The position numbers were made by a program, and so were the translations under genes. From Desulfovibrionales bacterium (GTDB lineage Bacteria > Desulfobacterota > Desulfovibrionia > Desulfovibrionales > Desulfovibrionaceae), in NCBI GenBank assembly GCA_030156255.1, contig JASGMV010000009.1, forward strand, positions 1 through 64,000: a stretch of 64,000 nucleotides of DNA. The letters are read 5' to 3'. This document shows, in pieces, positions 1 to 7,872 of the stretch (the first letter of the stretch is position 1; each line of letters starts with the position of its first letter). The notes beneath the pieces are model-generated. The model searched no databases. It was given only the letters and a program-made list of their open reading frames with translations, and was not told the DNA's origin.

Positions 1-6
1 GACGCC

Positions 7-81
<75 letters not shown>

Positions 82-84
82 AGA

Positions 85-159
<75 letters not shown>

Positions 160-165
160 GAATGC

Positions 166-240
<75 letters not shown>

Positions 241-252
241 TCGGGAAGAGAG

Positions 253-281
253 TTTCTACTCCCCCAAAACCCAACTGTCAA
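253..281 (-). promoter_or_regulatory. Promoter of the Gly-Cys-Gly tRNA operon
   Basis: On the minus strand the spacing is TTGACA-N17-TAGAAA (-35 at 276-281, -10 at 253-258). The -35 is perfect and the -10 matches 4 of 6. The predicted start lies about 5-8 bases before the 5' end of the first tRNA at 240, as expected for a stable-RNA operon. Between 282 and 680 I see no further gene or strong signal. Confidence 0.65.
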
Positions 282-685
282 GATTACAACAGGAAAGAAT
301 ATCGTTTTTCTCGCCCGACATTGCCATGCTCCAGGCAACGCAAAGCCTTCCGGAAAAGATCGCCGCCTGAACGCATTAAACAATTTTTATCGATTAATTT
401 CAATATATTATTCAGGAAGCCATCTACCGCATCCTGTTGACTGAGTGGTCACTCCGGCGTATGAAGAACATGGACTGGACCTGCCGTGAGAATTGTTGGT
501 CCGCCGCGCCAACACAACATGCAAACGAGGCCGTCCCTACCGCCCCCCGGATCGGACGACCAGTCTACATGCAGGGTCACGGACGGGCTTGGCCACGCAG
601 GTCCGGTTCTCCACCTTCCGTCCGTTTTCCGACGCCATCTTTCGAGCATTTATCTTTTGCAATATATTTCAATCCATTGGCTGGA

Positions 686-701
686 TGGAGCAGCTTTTGC
701 A
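686..701 (+). promoter_or_regulatory. Possible sigma-54 promoter
   Basis: A TGG at 686-688 and a TTTGCA at 696-701 give the GG-N10-GC spacing required by sigma-54, with a good -12 box but a poor middle part of the -24 box. The inferred start near 712 lies about 10 bases before the Shine-Dalgarno of the gene at 738. Nearby NtrC-family activators make a sigma-54 promoter plausible, but this is a pattern match only. Confidence 0.35.
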
Positions 702-737
702 TAACCAGGGCAAACCCTTAGGGAAGGATCCTGTCGC

Positions 738-2084
738 ATGCTGCTCGACGCCAATCTGCTGCAAACGCTTCTCGCCCCCGGAGCCGATTCCGGAGGAATG
801 CTCACCAAAGGACTGCAAGCCGTGCAGTCCATGGCGAAGACCGAAGGAGCGGACCAGGTCGAAGGAGGGCCCAACGGGAAATTCCAGGCCGAGCTGCTCT
901 CCAACATGCTCGACTCGCAGCTCATGCAAGGCGCGGACATATTCGGAGCCGGCGCCGCAGCCAGCCCCGCCGATCTCGCCGCGAGCTTCGAAAACAACAT
1001 TTTTCAAAACTCCATGCTCCTGGACGTCATGGTCGCGTTGTCCAACGTTTCGGAAAGCCAAAACCACGGCGCGCAGGGCTTCAACACCCAGGGAGGCCTT
1101 GGGCAAACGGTTGCCCCCTCCACGTTCAACCGCGCCATGAAGGCCTTCGCCGCGGCGGCCAGGCTGGGCGATCCGTCGCAGGCGCTTCCTTCTTTCCCCA
1201 CAGCGCCGCAGCAGGCGCCCGGCGCAGCTCAAGCGCTGCCAGAATTCCCGGAGCCGCCGGCCCAACTCGCCGAGTCCGACAATGAATTTCCTTCCGTCAT
1301 CCGCCGGGCCGTGACCCCGCCGGAGCAGACCGGCAAAGCCGCCCCCGCCCCGCCGTCCTCCGCCCCCGAGACCATTCGCCCCGAATCGGATTCGCGCCCG
1401 CCCTCTCCGAATCCCGCGCCCACGGCCCTCGCCCGGAGCGAAGCGGCTCCAAGCGTGAGCGGCGAGCTTTCCGCCGCATTCGAATCCGGCAAACGCGGCG
1501 TCGCCGAAATCGGCTACGACCGCATGGGAGGAACCTCCTACGGCTCCTACCAAATATCCTCCAAGCTGGGTGTGATGGACAACTTCTTGGAATTCCTGGA
1601 CCAAAAGGCCCCGGAGTGGGCCAGCAGGCTCCGGCTGGCCGGCCCGGCCGACACCGGGTCCACCCAGGGCGCCATGCCCGAGGCCTGGCGGGGCATCGCC
1701 TCCGAGGCGCCGGAAGCCTTTGAAAAACTGCAGCACGATTTCATCGCCCGCACCCATTACGCCACGGCCCTGGACAAAATCCGCTCCACCACCGGCCTTG
1801 ACGTCTCCAGTTTGCCGGGCGCCATTCAGGAAGTCTTGTTCAGCACCGCCGTCCAGCACGGGTCAACGGGCGCGGCGCGCATCTTCGAACGGGCTCTGGA
1901 TTCCCTGCCCGGCGGCAAAATCATCAACACCGCCTTGCGCAGCGTCATTGACTCGGTCTACGACGAACGCAAGGGACAATTCGGAGGCTCCACGTCCATT
2001 GTGCGCCGTAGCGTGCAGAACCGGCTCGAAAGAGAAAAGCAACTGGCCCTGTCCATGTTCGACGCCGAAACGACAAAGTCCTGA
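738..2084 (+). CDS. Putative peptidoglycan-active protein with C-terminal lysozyme/chitosanase-like domain
   Basis: This 448-residue protein has three parts. Residues 1-145 are Met/Leu/Ala-rich and helical. Residues 146-240 form a Pro/Ala/Ser-rich linker. Residues about 242-445 carry a compact domain with Glu249 in FESGKRG, then GYDRMGGTSYGSYQ and a later STAVQHG motif. I recall the same signature in proteins annotated as VgrG-related, thought to have a chitosanase- or lysozyme-like fold with the first Glu as catalytic acid; that is memory, not a search. No signal peptide is visible, so export by a flagellar or other specialised route would be needed. The start at 738 follows GGAAGGA with good spacing, and a possible sigma-54 promoter lies upstream. 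The gene stands alone; its neighbour is convergent. A role in local wall opening is inference. Confidence 0.6.
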   Translation: MLLDANLLQTLLAPGADSGGMLTKGLQAVQSMAKTEGADQVEGGPNGKFQAELLSNMLDSQLMQGADIFGAGAAASPADLAASFENNIFQNSMLLDVMVALSNVSESQNHGAQGFNTQGGLGQTVAPSTFNRAMKAFAAAARLGDPSQALPSFPTAPQQAPGAAQALPEFPEPPAQLAESDNEFPSVIRRAVTPPEQTGKAAPAPPSSAPETIRPESDSRPPSPNPAPTALARSEAAPSVSGELSAAFESGKRGVAEIGYDRMGGTSYGSYQISSKLGVMDNFLEFLDQKAPEWASRLRLAGPADTGSTQGAMPEAWRGIASEAPEAFEKLQHDFIARTHYATALDKIRSTTGLDVSSLPGAIQEVLFSTAVQHGSTGAARIFERALDSLPGGKIINTALRSVIDSVYDERKGQFGGSTSIVRRSVQNRLEREKQLALSMFDAETTKS

Positions 2085-2111
2085 GAGGCCTCTTTCAGGA
2101 CTCGGCCGCCC

Positions 2112-4130
2112 TCACCACAGATAGGCCGAAAACCCGGCCCAAAGCATGATCACAACGGGCGCAACCAGCCATCGGCCCAGAAAATCCGCCCGCCGCGCCA
2201 GGCGGCTGTTCTCTGAGTGCGGCCCTACGCCCAGCCAGCACAGAATCACGGACACGACGAGCCCGACGTCGGCCAAAGCAAAAAACACCCAGCCGTACGG
2301 ATAGCCGATTTCAGCACTCCACCTCGCGCAGCACCAGACCTGGACCGCCAGCAATACGACCAGAGACAGATGGCTTTGGAGCAACCGGGCCTTGCGCCAG
2401 TTGGCCGGCCCCAGCAAGGCTCCCAGGCCAAGCAGAAGCGGCAAGGTAACGGGCAGCCAAAATCCCAGCAGGCGCCCGCGAAGCAAGGGGCGAACCATGA
2501 CGAGCCGGCTCGCTTCAAAACGCTCCAACAGCCGGGGGCCTTCGCCGTCCGACGCCAGGGGCTCGTATCCCGAGCGACTCACCGAGCCCATCGCCCGATA
2601 ACCCGCGGCGTCCATGGAGGCCTCTTCCCTGGTTTCTCCCATGAGAACAACAGCCAGCTCCGAAGCGGCCGACGGCGAACAGGCGACCGTCAACGGCAGC
2701 GCCGCCGGTTCGCCAAGCGGCAAAAAACCGGGCCAGATCAAGGGGAACTCCCTATCCACAAGAATGGTGCGCGAGCTCACTGCGTTCTCCCTGCTCCGGG
2801 ACAGCGTCGCGCCTGCATGGATCAGGGAAATACCCGACGGTTCGAGCGTCAGCGCCTGCACCGGAGCATCGCCCGCCCACATAAGGCGAATCAAGACCTC
2901 AGCCCGGAACGTTCCGCGGGCCGGGTTCACTTGGCTGATGCGCTTGGGCTCCACCTTGATGCGGACCGCATGCGCCATACCGCCCGGTTGGGCTGCGCCC
3001 GCATCCGAAAATTTCCCGCTCCAGGGGGAGGGAAGCTGGAGCATGGCCGGCCGAAGCCCGGTTTCTCCGGATGAAGCGAACAATATCCTGCGCCTCGCAT
3101 CCCCCGAGGGTTCAAAAGCCAACGGCCCCGTAACGCCCATGAGAGGCTCGGGACGGCGAGCCAACTCCACCAGGAAGGAGCGCACCCGCTCCCGGTCCGG
3201 GCCCTGGGTGTCGACGGCGCGCTGAAGAAGCCAGCCGGCGTCGCGTCCCAACGCTGCGGCGGGACTGGGAGGCGCGCCGAACCGTTGGAGAAAGGAGTTG
3301 TAAAACGCGGTGGACGCCAACGGCGCCATGTCCCAAAGAAATGCTGCGGATTCGTACACGCCCTCAAGCCCCGCCTCCGTCCGGAGGGACAGCCCGTCGC
3401 CCACGGCTACGACGTTTTGGGAAAAGCCGCGGCGGCGCAGGTCTCTTGCGAGCTCAAAGGACTCGTCGTAAGGCCCGAAGCAGACGACCGCGTTCGCCGG
3501 TTCTTCGGCTTTCTCAATGCGCCGAGCTGCGCAGCCGCTCAACTCCTCGGCCGCAGACACGCCCAGGCAAGCCCCATCCACGGCGAGGCCGGCCTTGGCC
3601 GCCTCATCCAGAAACAGATGGCCAAGCTGCGGCCACGGAGAGGCCGCGGCTGTAGCGACCAGGACACGCGACGCTCCCAAGGCGGAACTCGCGTAGCGAG
3701 CTGCGGCGAAGGCCATCCTCCGCGCCCCGGGCGTCATACTGAACGTCCTGCCCGGCGCGCCTTCCTCCGGAGCTGAAAATCCGGAGGCCGAAAGCATGAC
3801 GAGGCCCGCCTTGTCCAACACCGTCGCCGCCGCGGCGCGGCAGGCGTAGTCCGTGGCCGCCACCACAGCCAACACGTCCGGATCCGCAGCCAGCTCCCGG
3901 GCTGCGGCCGCGGCCTGCTCCGGACTCCCACCGTCCGTTTTCAACACAAGCGGAAGGTCGGTCCCTGCGCGCAGGCCCGCAAGCACGTCATGGGCCGCGG
4001 ACCCCGGAGCGTCCTCACGGGAAAGGATGACGCCGAGCTTGTCGTTGCGCTGAGCCGTAGGCAGCAAACCGCAAGCGGTGATGATCAGCAGGCAGAGCCC
4101 TGCAATCGCGGTAATCCATAACCGGCGCAA
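2112..4130 (-). CDS. Type I periplasmic-binding lipoprotein with C-terminal four-helix membrane domain
   Basis: I chose the TTG start at 4130 because AGGGGG lies 8 bases upstream and the product then opens with a classic short lipoprotein signal: basic LRRLW, a hydrophobic stretch and the lipobox ITAC. An in-frame ATG at 4205 has no Shine-Dalgarno and would add 25 polar residues. Residues about 30-370 look like a type I periplasmic-binding (LivJ or branched-chain amino acid) domain, with the two-lobe pattern of alternating strands and Ala-rich helices. A domain of about 130 residues with few landmarks follows. The last 150 residues contain four hydrophobic segments: GFWLPVTLPLLLGLGALLG, LSLVVLLAVQVW, WVFFALADVGLVVSVILCWL and WLVAPVVIMLW. 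No ABC permease or ATPase is adjacent, so it may be a sensor or adaptor rather than a transporter subunit. It is divergent from tetR. Confidence 0.65.
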   Translation of the reverse strand: MRRLWITAIAGLCLLIITACGLLPTAQRNDKLGVILSREDAPGSAAHDVLAGLRAGTDLPLVLKTDGGSPEQAAAAARELAADPDVLAVVAATDYACRAAAATVLDKAGLVMLSASGFSAPEEGAPGRTFSMTPGARRMAFAAARYASSALGASRVLVATAAASPWPQLGHLFLDEAAKAGLAVDGACLGVSAAEELSGCAARRIEKAEEPANAVVCFGPYDESFELARDLRRRGFSQNVVAVGDGLSLRTEAGLEGVYESAAFLWDMAPLASTAFYNSFLQRFGAPPSPAAALGRDAGWLLQRAVDTQGPDRERVRSFLVELARRPEPLMGVTGPLAFEPSGDARRRILFASSGETGLRPAMLQLPSPWSGKFSDAGAAQPGGMAHAVRIKVEPKRISQVNPARGTFRAEVLIRLMWAGDAPVQALTLEPSGISLIHAGATLSRSRENAVSSRTILVDREFPLIWPGFLPLGEPAALPLTVACSPSAASELAVVLMGETREEASMDAAGYRAMGSVSRSGYEPLASDGEGPRLLERFEASRLVMVRPLLRGRLLGFWLPVTLPLLLGLGALLGPANWRKARLLQSHLSLVVLLAVQVWCCARWSAEIGYPYGWVFFALADVGLVVSVILCWLGVGPHSENSRLARRADFLGRWLVAPVVIMLWAGFSAYLW

Positions 4131-4283
4131 TCGATTTTCCCCCTGCCGCCGCTCGACACTTTCTGCACGCTCTGCGCGGACTCCCAGGCCCGCCGTGAGG
4201 CGCATCCAGCCAAGTAGGCGACGCGCTGCACCATACCCCGTTCCGACGCGAATGGTAAAGCCCGGACAAGAGATTCTTCGATC

Positions 4284-4313
4284 TTGACAAAGTCTCTCTA
4301 GAGTGACAATAAT
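4284..4313 (+). promoter_or_regulatory. tetR promoter with palindromic operator in the spacer
   Basis: TTGACA at 4284-4289 and AATAAT at 4308-4313 are separated by 18 bases (5 of 6 match in the -10). The spacer is almost entirely a 16-base near-perfect palindrome at 4292-4307 (GTCTCTCTAGAGTGAC, 14 of 16 symmetric). A repressor dimer bound there would block RNA polymerase. The simplest reading is autorepression by the TetR protein encoded 20 bases downstream, possibly with control of the divergent lipoprotein gene. Confidence 0.65.
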
Positions 4314-4333
4314 TACTCACAAGGAGACGCTCC

Positions 4334-4972
4334 ATGAAAAAATCTCCCGCCAAAAGCAAACGCCTCGGCCGCCTTGCAACCCGTGACAACCTGCTCGAAG
4401 CCTTGGGCCGCGTGTTGGTTCGGGACGGATTTTCCGCCGTAGGCGTCAACGCCGTGGCGCGCGAAGCCGGTGTGGACAAGGTGCTTATCTACCGCTATTT
4501 CGGTGGGATGCAGGAATTGTTGGCGGCTTTTGGACAAAGGGAGAACCTCTGGCCGGATCTTATCGAACTGACCGCCGGCGACCCCACGGGTTTCGCCCGG
4601 CTGCCGGCCCGCGACAAGGCCTGTCTGCTGGCGCGCAACTTCCTCCAGGCGCTCAGAAACCGGCCGGTCGCCCGGGAAATTCTGGCGTGGGAGCTCGTGG
4701 AGCGCAATGAACTCACATCGGCGTTGGGGGCCGCAAGAGATCGAACGGCTCTCCAGATTCTCAGCATGCTGCAGCCATCCGCGGGCGAAGACGCCTTGAA
4801 GGTGGATATGGAGGCGGCCCAGGCGGTGTTGACCGCCGCTGCGAGCTATCTGGTGCTCCATTGCGGAAGGACAATGCGCTTTGCGGGTCTGGAGGCAAAC
4901 GGCGACGACGGCTGGATGCGCATCGGCCAAACCATCGACGGCATGCTGCTCGGATTATTGTCCTTCGCCTAG
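4334..4972 (+). CDS. TetR/AcrR-family transcriptional regulator
   Basis: The 212-residue product has the usual TetR length. Residues 15-60 form the N-terminal DNA-binding domain, with recognition region VNAVAREAGVDKVLIYRYFG matching the family's helix-turn-helix. The C-terminal part, Leu/Ala-rich and helical, should bind a ligand and dimerise. AAGGAG lies 8 bases before the ATG. The promoter overlaps a palindrome (4292-4307) that is the likely self-operator. The gene is divergent from the binding lipoprotein ending at 2112, a common arrangement for a regulator and its target. Its TAG stop codon lies inside the left end of a dispersed repeat element starting at 4968. The ligand is unknown. Confidence 0.88.
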   Translation: MKKSPAKSKRLGRLATRDNLLEALGRVLVRDGFSAVGVNAVAREAGVDKVLIYRYFGGMQELLAAFGQRENLWPDLIELTAGDPTGFARLPARDKACLLARNFLQALRNRPVAREILAWELVERNELTSALGAARDRTALQILSMLQPSAGEDALKVDMEAAQAVLTAAASYLVLHCGRTMRFAGLEANGDDGWMRIGQTIDGMLLGLLSFA

Positions 4973-5065
4973 ATCAAGTTAACTGCGAAAAAATCGACTG
5001 CTCGGCAAGGATTCCCCCGCAACTCCTTGCCGTGAAACAAGCATTTCAAGCGTATGATGCTTGAA
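4968..5065 (+). repeat. Dispersed hairpin element, copy 1
   Basis: One of four related intergenic elements (others at 15777, 44165, 45151). It opens with CCTAGATC, which contains the tetR stop codon. It then has the shared AGTTAACTG...GAAAAA block, a hairpin with arms CGGCAAGGA and TCCTTGCCG, and the shared right part GCATTTCAAGCGT. The third hairpin seen in copies 2 and 3 is shortened here. No reading frame is present. See the findings for the family description. Confidence 0.75.
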
Positions 5066-5127
5066 CGACGCTTGGCCGACGCAATCCTTTTCTTCCTTCC
5101 CCCCTCGAAATACGGGCCGGCCGCCTC

Positions 5128-5156
5128 TCGACCATCGGCCGGCCTCATGCTATAAG
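5128..5156 (+). promoter_or_regulatory. Candidate promoter of glpX-rpe
   Basis: TCGACC-N17-TATAAG matches sigma-70 consensus in 4 of 6 positions at each box. It lies about 75 bases before the glpX start. Two GGCCGGCC palindromes flank the -35 region, about 20 bases apart, and could be a regulator site or simply GC-rich sequence. Confidence 0.4.
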
Positions 5157-5230
5157 CCTCGCCACCGACGGAAACGCTGCAGGAACCGGCAGCAATATTC
5201 CTTTCTACAGCTTATACCTCAGGAGTGATC

Positions 5231-6214
5231 ATGCCGCAGGAAGCCCCTCAACGGAACCTGGCTCTCGACCTTTTGCGGGTAACGGAGTCCGCGGCCATGG
5301 CGTCGGCCCGCTGGCTCGGCAAAGGCGACGGCAAACGCGCGGACGGCGCGGCGGTGGAGGCCATGCGCACCAGTTTCAACGCCATGAACATGAGCGGCGT
5401 GGTGGTCATCGGCGAAGGCGAGAAGGACAGGGCGCCCATGCTTTTCAACGGAGAGGCCGTGGGCGACGGCAAGGGCCCCGGATTTGACGTGGCCGTAGAC
5501 CCTGTGGAGGGCACCAAGCTACTGGCCTTCGGCCGCCCCAACGCCATTTCCGTGGTGGCTTTGGCCCCGCGGGGGACCATGTACGATCCAGGCCCGTGCT
5601 TTTACATGCGCAAGCTGGTGGTCCCCCCCCAGGCCAAGGACGCCGTGGACATCATGGCGCCGGTCGAGGACAACCTGAAGAAGACGGCCGCCGCGCTGGA
5701 CAAAGACGTGGACGACCTTGTGGTCTTTGTTCTGGACAAACCGCGCCACCAAGGCCTGATCCAGGAAATCCGCAAGGCCGGCGCGCGCATCCAGCTACAC
5801 ACGGACGGCGACGTAGCCGGTTCGTTGATGGCCGTGACCAACACCGTGGACATGATGATCGGAACCGGCGGCACGCCGGAGGGCGTGCTTTCGGCCGCGG
5901 CCATTCGCGGCCTGGGCGGAGAGATGCAGGGTTACCTCGATCCCCAGAGCGAGGAAGAGCGTCGCAACGTGATCAACGCGGGCTACGACCTGAAACGCGT
6001 CTTGCGCACGGAGGACCTGGTGGCCAGCGACGACACGTTCTTCGCCGCCACGGGCATTTCCGGCGGAACCTTCCTGAAAGGCGTACAGTTCACCGGCCAC
6101 GGCGCCGAGACCTACTCCATGGTCATCCGCGGCAAGACCGGCGCGTACCGGGAAATCAAGACCCGGCACAATTTCGAAAAACTTATGGCCATCAGCTCCA
6201 TCGACTACGATTAG
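5231..6214 (+). CDS. glpX: Class II fructose-1,6-bisphosphatase GlpX
   Basis: The enzyme dephosphorylates fructose-1,6-bisphosphate in gluconeogenesis in the cytoplasm. The 327-residue product has the usual GlpX length and family blocks: an early MSGVVVIGEGEKD metal-binding motif, FDVAVDPVEGT with the Asp-Glu catalytic metal ligands, and a later GTGGTPEGVLSAAAIRGLGG block. I chose the ATG at 5231 because AGGAG sits 5 bases upstream; a GTG at 5225 would overlap the ribosome-binding site. It is followed by rpe in the same direction, so the pair probably supports hexose and pentose phosphate supply in an organism living on small organic acids. Confidence 0.95.
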   Translation: MPQEAPQRNLALDLLRVTESAAMASARWLGKGDGKRADGAAVEAMRTSFNAMNMSGVVVIGEGEKDRAPMLFNGEAVGDGKGPGFDVAVDPVEGTKLLAFGRPNAISVVALAPRGTMYDPGPCFYMRKLVVPPQAKDAVDIMAPVEDNLKKTAAALDKDVDDLVVFVLDKPRHQGLIQEIRKAGARIQLHTDGDVAGSLMAVTNTVDMMIGTGGTPEGVLSAAAIRGLGGEMQGYLDPQSEEERRNVINAGYDLKRVLRTEDLVASDDTFFAATGISGGTFLKGVQFTGHGAETYSMVIRGKTGAYREIKTRHNFEKLMAISSIDYD

Positions 6215-6245
6215 CTCAACGCCGTTTCAAAGGCCGCGATTTGAA

Positions 6246-6271
6246 GCAGCGCTGGAAATACGAAGCGCTGC
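6246..6271 (+). other. Hairpin between glpX and rpe
   Basis: Perfect 8-base arms GCAGCGCT and AGCGCTGC are separated by 10 bases. No T-run follows, so it is unlikely to be a full terminator. It could stabilise the glpX end or attenuate reading into rpe. Confidence 0.4.
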
Positions 6272-6368
6272 GCCGCACAAAGCGAAACCGCATTTTTGCC
6301 TTATGCGCTCAATCAAAACCACAGCATGCGGTCATGATGCAACAATGCTATAAACGGAGGCCGGCGCC

Positions 6369-7040
6369 ATGATAGAAAACAAGATCATCCTCTCGCCCTC
6401 GCTGCTGTCCTCGGACTTCGGCCGGCTCGCCGAGGAGCTGGCCGCCCTGGAGGAGGCCGGGCTCGAGTGGGTGCATTGGGACGTCATGGACGGCCGCTTT
6501 GTACCGAACATCACCTTCGGCCCGCCGGTCGTCAAGGCGTTACGCAAGCATTCCAAGCTGTTCTTCGACGTGCACCTGATGATCCAGGAGCCGGACCGCT
6601 ATCTCGCCGAATTCATCGACGCCGGGGCGGACCTTCTGTGCGTGCACGCCGAGGCCGTGACGCACCTGGAGCGCTGCGTCGCGGAAATCAGACGGCTCGG
6701 CGCCCAATGCGCCGTGGCCCTCAACCCGCATACCCCGCTGTGCATGCTGGAGCACCTGCTGCCGGAGCTGGATATGGTGCTGATCATGTCCGTAAACCCC
6801 GGGTTCGGCGGGCAGTCGTTTTTGCCCTTCACCAAGGACAAAATCCGCCGGCTGGCCCAGATGATCCAGGAAAGCGGAAGCAATGCGCGCATTCAGGTGG
6901 ACGGCGGCGTCAGTCCCGAAAACATCAAGGAGCTGGCCGACCTGGGCGCGACCATCTTCGTGTCGGGCTCTGCCTTTTTCGGCCATCCCCCGTACGCAGA
7001 ACGCTTGGCGACGTTCATGACGGCGGCGAGCATCGCCTGA
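6369..7040 (+). CDS. rpe: Ribulose-phosphate 3-epimerase
   Basis: Rpe interconverts ribulose-5-phosphate and xylulose-5-phosphate in the pentose phosphate pathway. The 223-residue TIM-barrel protein shows the family landmarks in order: SPSLLSSDFGRL near the N-terminus, HWDVMDGRFVPNITFGP with the metal-binding His and catalytic Asp, FDVHLMIQEPDRY, MSVNPGFGGQSF, and the phosphate-binding IQVDGGV and FVSGSAFFG near the end. CGGAGG lies 10 bases before the ATG. The 154-base gap to glpX contains a hairpin but no obvious strong promoter, so co-transcription is likely. Confidence 0.95.
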   Translation: MIENKIILSPSLLSSDFGRLAEELAALEEAGLEWVHWDVMDGRFVPNITFGPPVVKALRKHSKLFFDVHLMIQEPDRYLAEFIDAGADLLCVHAEAVTHLERCVAEIRRLGAQCAVALNPHTPLCMLEHLLPELDMVLIMSVNPGFGGQSFLPFTKDKIRRLAQMIQESGSNARIQVDGGVSPENIKELADLGATIFVSGSAFFGHPPYAERLATFMTAASIA

Positions 7041-7158
7041 CCGGCGGGACGCAGTTCGAGATTGCACCGTCTTGGGAGCCCGTCGCTGGAAAACAGGACG
7101 TCTCTGGTTGACGGCCCGTCGCGACGGCGCCAGCTGTTTTCATCACCCGACGCCTTGG

Positions 7159-7518
7159 CTATTGCGCAGGCGGCGAAGCTTCATCTTTCGGATAGTTATA
7201 GGTGCACGCCTGGGCGCAATAGCTGGAGCCGTAGCTGAAAATCTTGGCGCAGCCATAGGCCCCGGTCTCTCTGATATAATGCGTCTGCACGTCGTAGCAG
7301 GCGCTACGGCAGGTTTGGGCGTCGGCGTACTCCTGCTGCAGCAACTCCCTGTACGCATCGCAAATTTCGTTTTTCCACGCGCACGTATCATCCTTTTCGT
7401 AGTCAGAGCTCATACAGCGCGCCCAGACCTGGCCGGGAGTCAGCGAAGCCCCCGCGACGCAGCCGCTTAAGGACCAAACACAAAGCGCCCCCGCCAACAA
7501 AAGCACAACCTTTCGCAT
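7159..7518 (-). CDS. Small cysteine-rich lipoprotein
   Basis: I do not recognise a family. The ATG at 7518 follows GGAGG with 8-base spacing and gives a 119-residue product opening with MRKVVLLLAGALCVW and the lipobox LSGC, so the mature protein should be lipid-anchored. The mature part carries eight further cysteines in a regular spread, which suggests four disulfides and an extracytoplasmic location, plus many aromatic and charged residues. The longer frame reaching 7596 has no ribosome-binding site. It is convergent with rpe and probably monocistronic. A scaffold or stress role is possible but nothing in the sequence decides it. Confidence 0.72.
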   Translation of the reverse strand: MRKVVLLLAGALCVWSLSGCVAGASLTPGQVWARCMSSDYEKDDTCAWKNEICDAYRELLQQEYADAQTCRSACYDVQTHYIRETGAYGCAKIFSYGSSYCAQACTYNYPKDEASPPAQ

Positions 7519-7872
7519 GACCGATTCCTCCGCCGGGTCTTTTCCGACCCGCTTTTTCGGATGATAATCAGAATTGGCCGCCCCAACAAGCGGCAAACCT
7601 CAAAAACGACCCCGCGCTCCGCATCGCAATGCATGCGGGCGCCTTCAAGGGGGTACGCACCTCCGGCCGCTGCGTTTTTTTGCGGCGGGGCCGAGGCATC
7701 GCGTTGCATGAACAACTGCGGTCGAGAAAAATTCCGCCCACCGGGCTTCATCGGCCATTCGCGCGCCGGCCGACAAATGAGGAGGTCTCGCCAGGGGACG
7801 GCAGGAAAGCCGTTGCATTTTCCGAATCCGTAGCCTATTCTTGCTTCGATATTATTCTTTGTCGCACCACGC

